64,000 nt of DNA from Lingula anatina (taxonomy: Eukaryota; Brachiopoda; Lingulata; Lingulida; Lingulidae): the NCBI RefSeq assembly GCF_001039355.2, contig NW_019775533.1, positions 188,425 to 252,424 on the forward strand. The letters are read 5' to 3'. The position numbers were made by a program, and so were the translations under genes. Position 1 is the stretch's first letter. Every line of letters begins with the position of its first letter. Positions 48,759-60,044 of this stretch are shown here, piece by piece. The notes below the pieces were generated by a model that did no database searches, was not told the origin of the DNA, and saw nothing but the letters and a program-made list of their open reading frames with translations.

Positions 48759-51000
48759 TCAAAGACCTAGCTTATATCCCAGGTAACTCGCATCTTCCTT
48801 GTATATATCCCAGACCTTTTGAAGTAGTTTTCTATCTACCCCACTATAGTATTTTTGTATGAGAGTCTCGTTGCGGTAGGACTCGATCTCGCGATGAGAT
48901 GACGGGAATTGTGCTATCAAGTGTTCGGCGCCCAGTAGACGCATTACATTAGGCGCGTCGGTGGTTAGATCTTCATGATGAACAATGACATCATACTGAA
49001 CGTCACATGGTTTGCAAAAATCCTCGACCAAAGCCCAGTGGATATTATTTGGTCCATTATCTGCAATATACAGCAGAAAATCCGAAAATAAAATATGTTT
49101 TTGCAAAGTAATGTGCCTGTTATATTGCTGGTTTAAATAATTTTTCACTCTAGGACCTAAAAACTTAAACAAAACTTGTTCCTTGTACACCGACACGAGT
49201 CTTTCTAGTGGGTGTCGCACCACTAAGACCTTCAGATAATTTGCTAAGCGCTTGCTGTTGTTCTTGCTGTCATAGGAATACAACTGTGTGTAATAATTTG
49301 GACGGCTCTGGAAGACAACATTTGCTGGATCCTGACGTCCGGACAAAATCTGATACACATTGCGCCAGTTACGACTTGCAGCTTTCAGCATTGTGCACAA
49401 TATCAGTTTATATTTGTCATCCACTATTATCCATTTTTGTTTCTTCAAATAGTTGAATGGAGTAGTTTTGCGGGTGCTGCATCTGTCTCGTAACCTGTGT
49501 TTTCGCCTGATCATGGAAGACACCCAATTCTGAGGTACCTTGTCCCAACCGAATGACTGAAAAATGCGTTCGTTTTAAAAGTATGAGCGTTTAAAAAGTT
49601 AAGTTTTGTACACAATATAAGGTCAATTAAAGGTGTGGCCAATGAAAACACAGGACAAACTAAAAGGACAAGCTAAGATCGCAAGGTCAACAAAAGTTTC
49701 AGAACTATAGTTCTCGCGTGAAGTCGACCTCACAACGTAAACGACAGAAATTCAAAGAAGGATTGTTTTAAGCCACAAGATGAGTATTGTGCCTTTACAA
49801 TTATGTACTTTTTCCGGAAGTCTTCCTGAAGACACTTTCCCTTGAATACCAAGATATACCATATCCAAACCATTTCACAGCATTACAATCTATTGACCAA
49901 ACCCGTATTAGGGTAGTAGCAGTACAGAACCAGCTTAAATTACATATGTTTCTAAACCACACATTAATTGGATAAAGGTAATAAAACGCATTGCTGTTAT
50001 TTGACTTTCAGAAGAGCAGAATTCTGAACACAAAAACCAGCTGCTACAGACAAGTATGATAGAATGAATGAATAAATTAATTATTAAACCAATTAATGAG
50101 CTGATTGCCGAATGAACAGTAGAATAAATACCTCCCAGATCCGTTTATTTACGGTAAGATGTTCTTTATTGTACTTGGGTAAACTGTAATTACTTCGGAG
50201 AGCAGTGTCACTTCCCTGGCGTGCTTCTGCATCTTGTTGAATTGATACGGATTTATAAATACCTGGAATAGATACGCAAATCATAAAATCTCTGAGGTTT
50301 ATTTTGGTGTTTCGGTAAAGCATTTCACCCCTACCTTTAATAATTACATCCTGCTTTTCAGTTAATTAATTTTCTTTTTGTTATTATAATTTATTAGCTT
50401 TATCGCATAATTATCTTTACTTTCCAGTGATGAATAAATATCCCGGTGACTCCCTTCGCCACAAACAGTTTTCATGTAATAATTAAACAGAGCAAAAATA
50501 TCTCTCTATTTCTGTAGTATTATAAAATCCACTTGTTAAGTTGATTATCGTCGAAACCATACGTCAATATTTTTAAATGCTGGTGAAAAGTATACTGAAC
50601 TTTGCTACTTGTTTCAACAGTTACGAATCATGCATTCAAGATCTAAAGGAAAAAAGACCGAAAGTACATATACTAATAATGCAAGCTTTGATTACTTGAT
50701 AATTTTATCTATTTTACTTTGAGAACAATTTATGTCAAAACATCTCTCTTTACTAACATTGGGAGTTTGACATTTAATAGTTTGATGATTGCTTAACACA
50801 AACTTTTTCAAACACCTATTCTTAAATGTGTGTTTTCCAAACGTCTATAATTCAATGCAATGTTTCTTAGATCATCGGTCATTTAAACTATTTTTCATAA
50901 AAATTATATAAAAGTTACCTGTTCTATTGACCAGCCAAATCCACAACAGCAATAAGTTGCAGACAGTTATGGCAATGACGAAGGTCGTTTTTAGTTGCAT
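48759..51000 (-). CDS. Golgi carbohydrate sulfotransferase (CHST8-14/HNK-1 type)
   Basis: Three coding exons on the minus strand: 51000-50919 (phase 0-1), 50262-50132 (phase 1-0) and 49556-48759, giving 336 residues. Exon 1 is a type II signal anchor (MQLKTTFVIAITVCNLLLLW). The sulfotransferase domain in exon 3 has the 5'-phosphosulfate loop CTMLKAASRNW (residues 125-135) and the 3'-phosphate loop VVRHPLERLVSVY (183-195). Downstream DVQYDVIVHHEDL and YLGYKL also fit Sulfotransfer_2 members. These enzymes move sulfate from PAPS to GalNAc, GlcA or related sugars on glycoproteins or chondroitin/dermatan. Which sugar is used cannot be told. The 5' loop has Leu-Lys-Ala-Ala-Ser where many relatives have Pro-Lys-Val-Ala/Gly-Cys. 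A possible AATAAA on this strand is at 48573-48568. Confidence 0.9.
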
Positions 51001-51678
51001 TACACACGTATATTTGCCTAAACTCCGAAGATCATACAAATAACATAGGTCCCATTCCTAGGTTTTTGAGATATAGAATGACAAGCTGTGCAGTTCTTAT
51101 GTAAATTGTCTTAAGTAACATTTTATGGCAAACTCTGTAGAAGATGAGGGTAATACATAAACTAAAATGGACACTATAAATATGCTGGCAATGCACATTA
51201 AGGCGAATTGACTTGGAGAAACCAGCATGGCTATGTGCAAAATGAACCAAAGTTTTATTACGAGTTACATAAAGCCTCAAAAACGGAAGCAATGCCATTA
51301 AATATATAAAAAAACAGAAAATAACCATGCCATGACAGTGCACAGAATAGTATACAGTGATGCTTAAAAACCGCATAATCGTAACTTAACTTTTATAATT
51401 CCTTTAAGTTAGTTAATGTGGAAGAGGCAACGGGCACAGATGCAGGCCCATTGGAGTTCAAAGTCATACAATGAAAATGTCAATGAGTAAAAAATGAAAA
51501 ACATTCAGAAGGAAAAAATATAACCGCATCACTTCAACTGGGGTTTTATTTTTATCCTATAATTGTCATTCTTGTAAGTTGGAGGATAAGTAACATGTTT
51601 TTCCTTACATAGTGTGTATTGTGACAGTGCACAAAATATGATATTTGTCAATTGTGATGCAATATTACATAGGCTGCA

Positions 51679-51843
51679 TTCACAACAGAGGACTTACTAG
51701 TCCGTGGATCACATATGGCCGACCAAATTGAAAACTTGATGCGTAATCCCTGCGGGGAACCTGTTCAGTGTTTTACGGGATTAGACGGCGAGCTTTAAAG
51801 TGGGTCGCCTTAAATGATCCGCAAACTAGTTATTCTTTCTGAA
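51679..51843. mobile_element. MITE-like inverted-repeat element, family 1 copy 2
   Basis: Read on the minus strand it aligns end to end with the copy in the AGA intron, sharing gccgtctaatcc, the actag-containing ends and the arms. It is more diverged than a recent duplicate. Its own arms (actagtccgtggatcacata and the inverted tgatccgcaaactagt) still pair. Confidence 0.7.
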
Positions 51844-52410
51844 TGTTCTGAATGTCGTCTTAGTGTTTAGCTGCATAATAATCTTTATTTTACGAATGTA
51901 CAATACTACAGTACAGGTAACATCGGCATTTAGGTTATTTGAGCACTGTCATAGTTATCATTCGCTTTATCTGTTTATTTCTTAGCTTTGCTGCCTTGCT
52001 TTTAACCTTAATCGTCATCAAACACCTTAGTAGTCTAGCTTGGACCAATCATACATTCCAAGATGCATATTGCATATTTTAATATACTTAAAAGTGCGTT
52101 TACAGTAATTATGCTTGGAAAGAAAGAGAAACAGACTACTGATATCAGATGAACTTTTATTATCAACTTGAAATATAAAAAAAGCAAAATGTCACAGAAA
52201 TTCTTCTATTATTTATCATATTCCTCATGCTTTCAGAAAACACAACTCTGAGTGACACTTGTAATCTCAGTCATATGAACGAATTAATTTTTTTTGTTTT
52301 TGTTTTTAAACATATTAAAATAAAAAGTGATTGATAAACGGAACTCGTAGAACAATATGGGCACTTTGCTGTTGCAACCTTGCATATGAAATAATTCAAT
52401 AAAAGCTTAT

Positions 52411-52650
52411 TAAGGAGTCATTACCACTGGCACTATCGGTCTATGTAGATCGATCCAACTCCGCGGGGACTCTCGCTGAATGCAATCAGATTATCTAAAT
52501 GACACGCCTCCTCCTGGCGTTAAATAGAATGTAGAAAAGCTGGTGATTATACGAGTGTGTTAATCTTTTAAAATAATTGCATACAGCGAGAGTCCCCGGG
52601 GAGTTGGATCGATTCACGCAGACCGATAGTGCCAATAGGAATGAGCCCCA
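52411..52650. mobile_element. MITE-like inverted-repeat element, family 2
   Basis: About 240 bp with long imperfect terminal inverted repeats. The left arm has tggcactatcggtct then gatcgatccaactcc and ggggactctcgctg, and all three recur inverted in the right arm (cagcgagagtcccc, ggagttggatcgat, agaccgatagtgcca). Exact ends and a target duplication could not be fixed. Confidence 0.72.
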
Positions 52651-53707
52651 GAATAACAAAATTGTTGTTGATATAAAACAGACAAGCAACGTACAAATTC
52701 AATGTAAGACTAGACAGGATTGAGTGTCAAAACAAAAATAATATGGAACTGTTTTCAAGTAATATAATCATTGAGCATTTCATGGCAGCGTGAAACAGCC
52801 TTCCTATGCTACTTGTATAAAGGGCCTAACCTGCCTTCACTGGTGCACGCGGCGTTCACCTGTTATGGTCAAAGCACAGGTGTAGGTTAATGACCAAAAA
52901 TAACAATCGCTGATTTTTCCAACGAAAAGAAAATAATGACACTGTGTTTGTCAACATAACAGTACCAGTACAATGCATAGAAAAGCGAAGCAGTGGAATC
53001 GGTTTCAGGGTGATCTTCTTGAACTGTGGGTATTAAATGGCACACTTGACGCACGAAAACTGGTCACCGCGGTGCATTTAGCTAATGACCAAGAACAACA
53101 ATCGCACATTTCACATAAATATAATCAAAAACAAAATAAGAATATCACCCCCACAGAGCAACCAGAGAAGCAATTGCTTATAATATACAACACTGATGCA
53201 ATGTGATGAACCGTATATTTGGCACGCTCCGTTAATTTTTTGCTGACCAACGCACAGCTGCCTGTTTATGAGCAAGAAAACGCAATCGATTTTCTCTCTG
53301 TGACCTAAAGGTTGAAGTAAATATTACCATAGGGAAATACTCACTTCGGATGTTTTCACTGTTTATTCGTTGCACAAATAATTATTGATTGGGCCCTGAT
53401 GCGAGTTTTCTTTTTTGCTTTGTTTGACGAAGCTTTCAAACCAAGAGTTAATCAATGTGAAAATATCATCTTGCATTACATGCTTAATTTCACTTAGTTG
53501 TTTTTTTCTTGGTAATAAAAATTATGCAAATTTTAACCTCTTCCTCGTGTGAAAAATATCATGACATGCACCCGCCCCCATTTAGCAGGATTTTATTATT
53601 AGTCGTCCCGCATAGCGCACTTTGCCTTATTTGAAAACAAAGCAAGGAAAAACAACTACTTCTGTATAATGCGGTAGAGATCCGCCTCTATTAATATCTG
53701 TGGGTCG

Positions 53708-56216
53708 TCAGCAACTCCACAGAGTAAAGGTTCCAAAGCTGGAGAGCTCATTTTTGCTTGGCGCTGGTTTTCGTTGTAAAACTGCAAGCCGGGTGGAGGT
53801 CGCCGTGTTCTGTTTCTCCGACGTAAGATTGTCATGGGGAACGGCGACAGTGTCACTCTGCTCACGGGGTGTGGTGTTCCGTGTTCTTCTCACGACCATT
53901 CTCTCCATCTGCGCCACTCTTAAAGCTTCTTTAATTCTGTCGCGTTCTCGTTCTTGTTCTATGACTAAAAAGATATGAAAACATATTTTGATGAGAATGC
54001 AAATAAAAATTTCAACAGAATAAAGAAAGTGGATTTTAGTGGACAAACCTTTGAAGTAGTGATGTAGCGCCACGTTCTATAATTACTGGAATAATAACTA
54101 GGGGTGTTTGAGACAAATGTTCTGCAGCATGAGTTTCATGGCGCTGCTGAGTAAATTCATATCTTGAATGAAGTTCTAAATATTGGACTAAGTGGAAGTA
54201 AAGTAGGGGTATCGGCGTGTTAACACTCCTGAACCCAACTCCTTTAAAAGCCTTTTCATTGTTACGTAATGATATACGGCTAAATGTTTAGATTCTACAT
54301 CCTAGGCAAACAAATTCCGTCCTTTTTGCAAGTTGGCTTATGAAATATCATTTCAGTCCAAGACCCCTGATATTTGACAACATATCAAATCGATCCATTA
54401 AGAGTTTTGAAGAATGTGATATGTATTGACATTGGATATATAGTCAATTGCTAGCCTGGCTCATTGCTCCAGGTTGGTTTCTTTGCTAGGAGACATTAGT
54501 GAAGAGGGTATAGATGAACAAAGCTCGTTCACGAGGGAAAAAGAAACCCGGTCTTAGCGGCTAGACTTAGTGTCTGATTAACTGTCCTATGCTACCCTCT
54601 ACCATGGCCACAGATTTATTTTTCACAAGATATTCACAGATATGTCTTTAGATGAAAAGACGGTCATTTTAGGCTACTATCTCTGGCTTTTGGTAATTTT
54701 CCCTATAATATCTGCCACCCTGGTAGAGGGTATAGTACTATGCCAAGAGTTGTCATCACATTAGTGACCGACGGTTGAGCTCCATTATTGATTCAAATGA
54801 CCTACTGCTGGGCTTGCGACTGTCTGATCACGACACCCAACTAATGACGAAAAATAAAACGGTTCAAAACTGGTTTAAATTATCATGTGTGGATACAGTT
54901 TGTTGACAGACGTGCCACACTTTCGGGATCACCTGCGTCGATATGTACTTTTCACAGCCCTGGAGATAACGATTTTACATTATCTATTAATAAGAAGCAA
55001 AATGACCTTCAAGTTTTGCGGTGGCTTAAATGAAAAAGAAGCAATTTCTTTTAATCAAGGATGTGTGCAAGTCCCAGAGCTTATTCCCCGGGGCCATGTG
55101 AGAAAATGATTGAATCTAAGAATCGATGTTATTTTTACCTCAGCCTACGCGCAGGCTTTAGAGCCCAACAAAAAAGAGAAAGGCAAATATTAGTTTATGT
55201 CTTCTTTCCTGTTGAATCATCAGTCTCTAAGTGTAAATCTATTGACGTAGGACTACCTTCTCGAAATCAATGACAACAAATGTCATGTTTTCCAGAGTCG
55301 ATGCCAGTACTTATTCTAAAGGCAAGGAAGTTGGTTTAGTGGTACACTTATGCAGTAATAATAAAGACTTGTTTGAATCCTGAGGGGGGTTCCCAGAGAA
55401 CATCAACAGTTTATTAACAGTGGCACTGAGTAATAAACAAATCATTGTTTTTTCTGTTGCCTGATAAATGTCACGTTCCATTCTACCCTTTGATCTCTTG
55501 TCCTCGAGGTGAGAGAGAAAAAAAGAAAAACGTCCTCTCTTCAAACCTGAATCATATTCCCTGTCCATCCAGCACTGTTTTTTTCTCCAACATGTAGCAA
55601 CACTAACCAGTACCCAGATACATATTTGACATAGATTAACCCCATTGACGAGGCCTATTCGCCGAAAATTGAATGATCTAATAAAACAGAATTATAAAAA
55701 CGAGAATCGGAGTAATGATAATTAAAATGAATAGACAAGCAAACCTGTTTTTGTTGGCAGAGTATTACGAACTTCGGTTTTGACGCTCTTCAGTTCGTAC
55801 CAATATTTCCAATTTCTCACTTCCCCTGCAAGGTATTTCATTTGCGGGAGGTAATGTCCATCTTTCCGTGGCGTCCACTGTTGATTGCTTGGACTCTCCG
55901 GGGTAATATTCTCACGAGGGGTTGCCTCACTATTGCTGCCAGCGCTGTTCCGTCCTCGTGCATTGGAGCTGGACGTAGAACATGAACTTCCACCGATGGT
56001 GTTCTGCCTAGCGTTCCTCCATCCTCTGTGCCTCAGATTGTAGCGTCCGGAACCATAGCCTTTATACTGATAGGGAGAGCACGTAGATTCGTCTCTCTTG
56101 TATCGACCTGCTGTCCGACTGTTTGCCCCCTCATCTGTTGGGGGTTCTGGGCCGTAACTGTAATTCCTGCTTCGGGTAAGTCTTGGAGCTAACAGAAGTG
56201 GCTTTGGACTGGGCAT
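53708..56216 (-). CDS. Unrecognised basic, low-complexity protein (two exons, 5' end uncertain)
   Basis: Minus-strand exons 56216-55745 (ends phase 1, donor AACAG|gtttgc) and 53964-53708 (acceptor tttttag, TGA stop) give 242 residues from the first ATG. The N-terminus contains NMPSPKPLLLAPRLTRSRNY. A Ser/Gly/Asn-rich middle (GGSSCSTSSSNARGRNSAGS) follows, then PRKDGHYLPQMKYLAGEV. The second exon starts with a charged helical stretch (IEQERERDRIKEALRVAQME). No known domain is recognised. The frame stays open upstream of the ATG to an acceptor-like ttgcag at 56264, adding ARIPLPSFVAWER. A further open block at 56728-56662 ends at a good donor (CACAC|gtaagt) in matching phase. The true start may therefore be further upstream. 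A nuclear, cytoskeletal or ciliary role would be guesswork. Confidence 0.6.
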
Positions 56217-56282
56217 ATTCCTCTCCCAGGCGACGAACGAAGGGAGTGGAATCCGAGCTCCAACTGCAACGGGAGTTAATTT

Positions 56283-58150
56283 GATGAATCACGGCCGCAT
56301 CGTCTGCTTTATTGTTGGAATTGCAAGAAAAAAGCTGCTACTTATTATGGGGTTATAAATCATCGCTTTGATTCAAAAGAAATACACTTTGCACTGATTT
56401 CTGTAGGGTAATTGAACATTGTGCTACGTTTCAACAATGTCGCTCTACAAGATTTATGCTGAATATCTTGCAAACGAAACGCATCGCCGAGATCAAGCCC
56501 ATTAGTTTCTTTTCAATGTAACACTTTTTTTCTAGAATTTCGTTGACAACGGAACAAATTGCCAATTTGGCCCACAATTGGATTTTCTGTCTAGTGTCGC
56601 ATGAACGAGTTGAAATAAAATTGATAAAAGCAGGCAAAGAAAGATTCCGTCACTAACTTACGTGTGCTGCCAAGAGCCACTTTACATAGTTTAATACACC
56701 TGTGCTTGCCTTCTGCGTCCCTCGTTTTCTATTTTCCCATTAACCCCTACCACCTATAAAGTACCAGTTACTAAACAAGCTGTAGATACATATGATGTCA
56801 GCGTCAAATCAAAGGGCACGAAGTCAAACCGTGTATTGTAGCACGTGAAAACTGCTTCATGTACACAGGTGTGGTATTACCGCCCATTGTTGTTGTATTC
56901 TTTCCGTCTCTATAGCTGTGTTCACATCATGTCCAATGGAGCAAATCCGATTCCATCCCTGTTTACATCATCAGCCTCATTGAAAAATTATGCCGGCGTC
57001 GACCTCGCGTTGATTTTATTAACTTTAGACTGAATAGAGAAACGGGAAGATGTTCATGGAGGCATACCGTGCGCCGACGGCTAAATTACAATAAACACTG
57101 ATAACGTAAAAAAAGATCGATTCAAGTTTGCTTTATCATTAAAAGTTGAATCTTACCAGAGGTACGACCCTAAGCCAACAGCTCAACATACCGTGTTTGT
57201 CAAAGCGACAACAGGCTATTCACATCAATAAGCTGCTATATTTACATAGTTTATTATTCGTCACTTTATTCCATTGTGATTGCCAATAACCGGAATCAAC
57301 AGCCTGTATATAATAAGAGCTATTAGTCTAAGATATACATTTGCCAAGTGATGGCGGAGACTTTTTTTATCTGATAGATAGAAATTTACCTGAAGATAGA
57401 AATGAAAAAAAGTAGGCAATTTAATATGACCTTTATACGGGAAACCCACGAAAAGTCGATCGCTTTTAATCAATGTTTCTAATGTCTTTTAGTTGTTTTA
57501 TGAGCCTTTATGCCGCACAGCTGAAAGTTTGTGGGCTTATTCTCTAAATCTTTGTAGTACAAAAAAGCGTTAAGTCCACAAAATAAACGCCGGAAATCAA
57601 TGTTAAGTATCGGCTGAAGTATACTGTATATGGTAACAAGAATCATCGAACACCAAAAGAACGCAGGCCTGCTGTACAGTGCATGTGGTCGACTTAAAGA
57701 GTGGATGGAGACATATCAGGAAGACGAATACGTTATTTTTATCTTTTCTGTGATAAGAGATTACATGTGACTGTAAGATGCCTTACGTCCTTCTTTGGGT
57801 TGTTTAGTTGCTATTGACACCAGCAGATAGAGTGACCTAATTAGGCATATTGATCAACGTTTGCATTTCATTCACAGGCTACTATGTGTTACTCTGATTT
57901 TCTTATACTATTCATCTCATCATTATCTGTAATTTTTTTTTAAATCACAGACCACAAGAAGTAATCGACGTACCTTTTTTGCAACAATAATGTGTCACTT
58001 TGCCGCCTCAGTTCTTTTTCGTGTTAGCAACCGTGCCCACTGCGGTAGTTATTACAACCCATTGGTGTTGTTATAGGCAATCAATGATCACCCTTGTCAT
58101 GTGCATGGACTCCGGTGGGAGGTCGATAGTACGTTAATTTAGCCATATCC

Positions 58151-58203
<53 letters not shown>

Positions 58204-58754
58204 GGAGAAAGGGCGGCATTCTTGAAAGAGAACTTTTTTCTTTTATGTTTGACATTTTGCCGTGCTTTTTAATCTTTTGAGACCGTAATGAGGGATTTTA
58301 CAGAGTTTTCCCTCCTGGCTGTTCGCAGCTTTTTCTCTGTGTCCTTGGCCTGTACTCTCTTCTTTTTTTTTCTAAACAGGTCTGTTTTAAAATTGCCAAT
58401 TTTGCATGTGAATAATAGCATGCTCACGTGATAAACTGAATTTTCTGAAGTGTTATGCATTAAAATAATTATAAAACACATTTTACAGTGCTGTCGAAAT
58501 TTACGCCTGTCAGAAACAAGACACAGAAATAAACTGTTGTAAACTTTTTAAATATTAAAAATCTTCAAAATTGGAGGTTTTCAATGTGAAAGAACGCCAC
58601 AATATCGATCTTGATGATGTCCCACCCCTTCTCCCCTCTTCTCGTGCTTGCCTTCTTAGTGTACTGATTATCATTATAGCAGTAGTTTGTAAATGTTTTG
58701 CATTACATTTTCGTATGCGTTAAGTAGTGTAGACTACATTTTCTATGCATTTAG
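56283..58754. other. Largely non-coding stretch
   Basis: Apart from the possible upstream exon at 56662-56728 (minus strand), I see nothing coding. It includes a (TG)n(GA)n microsatellite at about 58154-58203. Confidence 0.5.
58154..58203. repeat. (TG)n(GA)n compound microsatellite
   Basis: A TG run of about 30 bases passes directly into a GA run of about 20 bases. Confidence 0.96.
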
Positions 58755-58922
58755 CAGGGGCGGACCCAGAGTTATTTTCTGACAGTCTTCCAAATAATCT
58801 TTGTTGATTCACCCTTTAATTTTGACCGTCTTCCAACATGAAAAATTGGATACCCGTCAATGTAAACTTGAAAATCTGACCGTCTTCCGGAAGACCCAGA
58901 AGACGGCCTAAATCCGCCCCTG
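58755..58922. mobile_element. hAT-like MITE, 168 bp
   Basis: It starts CAGGGGCGGACCCAGAG and ends with the inverted aaatccgcccctg. CAGGGGCGGA-type ends are typical of hAT elements, from general knowledge. A 5-base direct repeat, tttag, directly flanks both ends. Inside, the gaccgtcttcc motif is repeated. No coding capacity. Confidence 0.7.
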
Positions 58923-59889
58923 TTTAGGACTTACCTAGCCAGTTAAGTGTGGTGACTAAAGTGGCGACACCGGCGCATAATCTCCCCTGGGTGTGGTGAA
59001 TGCGGTAGTTGGGATTGTATGCTACATTTGAATGGGTAGATTGTTGAATGCGACCTTCAAATTAAGTTTTTTACTGAATATTATCACTCATTTTGTATGT
59101 ATGGATAGCTTATTAGGAGACAATTAGTGTTCTTCACAATACGTATGAATGACGTAACATTATAACATTACTTCACAAATGTGATTATAACATCTTACTG
59201 ACATGAATGGGGAAAAATATAGGCCTACGTATGCTGGTCCTACGAAAAGGGCTTGTGACTGTTGGCCATAAATCTTTCATACTGCAAAATAAACTTTCAG
59301 ATCTCTTCAAATCCCTTTAAATGAGTAAAAAGTTATCACAAATAACCATAAACCATTAATCTTGACTTACATTCTCTTTAAGAAACAACATCATTGATTT
59401 ATTTTCCCTTAAAATTTATATATAAATCAGTTAATCAAAATTATAAGCCCAAGAGGGGAATATTAGTGTTTTTTTCAGAAACAGGAGGGTTGGGTCAGCC
59501 CCCCCCCCTCCCGACCCCCTCTAAATCCACCACTGATACAGAAAATTTTTGGTATTTTAGTCATATTCATATTTGTTTGGTCTTATTTTATGTTCATATT
59601 ATGGATGTTGTAGTATGTTTTCCCTCCCCTATATATCCCGTTTAAATTACATGTAGATGCGACCAGTTCAGCAACAGGGTGTTATATAGGGCCTAATGTT
59701 CATTAACACAGGGGCGGATCCCTGAAAAATTTTGGTATTTTAAAGGGCAAACGGTGCCATTTAATTGTTACGGTTTAGTAGGCTACTAAAAACTGATTCC
59801 TGACGTCCACAGTGATACCCCGCCGGACCAAAAGGTCTAGAGTCTAGACTACCCAGCTTAGAGCTTTTTGTGAAAACGAGACTGCCGTT
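58923..59889. other. Intergenic stretch with two solitary hAT-like ends
   Basis: No gene is seen. A right-end-like aaatccaccactg near 59524-59536 and a left-end-like caggggcggatccctga near 59709 look like single termini of other, truncated hAT-type insertions. A C run lies near 59500. Confidence 0.4.
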
Positions 59890-60044
59890 TTTCTACTTTT
59901 GCAGACATGCGCAGTGCGGTCGACTGTAGCCTACATAACTGAGTCATCGGGGAATATCATGTGGACGAGGAACACACCGGCAAATGTTACTCAAATTGAC
60001 CAAACACATGAATGAAACATCACAGCTTCACTGAAGCCACCAAG
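59890..60044 (+). other. Probable 5' UTR exon of egghead
   Basis: The stretch ends with a strong donor, CACCAAG|gtaagg, at 60044. A fitting acceptor, gttttccag, opens the exon at 62848 that leads into the egghead start codon. The left border is a guess, since no clear promoter element marks it. It contains short upstream ATG frames. Confidence 0.4.

Larger units (their letters stand above)
51001..53707. other. Intergenic, with two MITE-like elements
   Basis: I see no supportable gene. It holds the elements at 51679-51843 and about 52411-52650. A loosely repeated taatgaccaa...aacaatcgc motif occurs near 52890 and again near 53083. The promoter of the sulfotransferase should lie just right of 51000. 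Confidence 0.5.

Noticed and set aside
52973-53206. 77-codon open frame
   Set aside because: Biased composition (Gln/Asn/Lys) typical of AT-rich non-coding DNA, and no splice context.
54585-54750. Possible inverted repeat (ccctctaccatgg / ccctggtagaggg)
   Set aside because: Pairing is limited to short blocks and clear ends are missing, so it is not called as an element.
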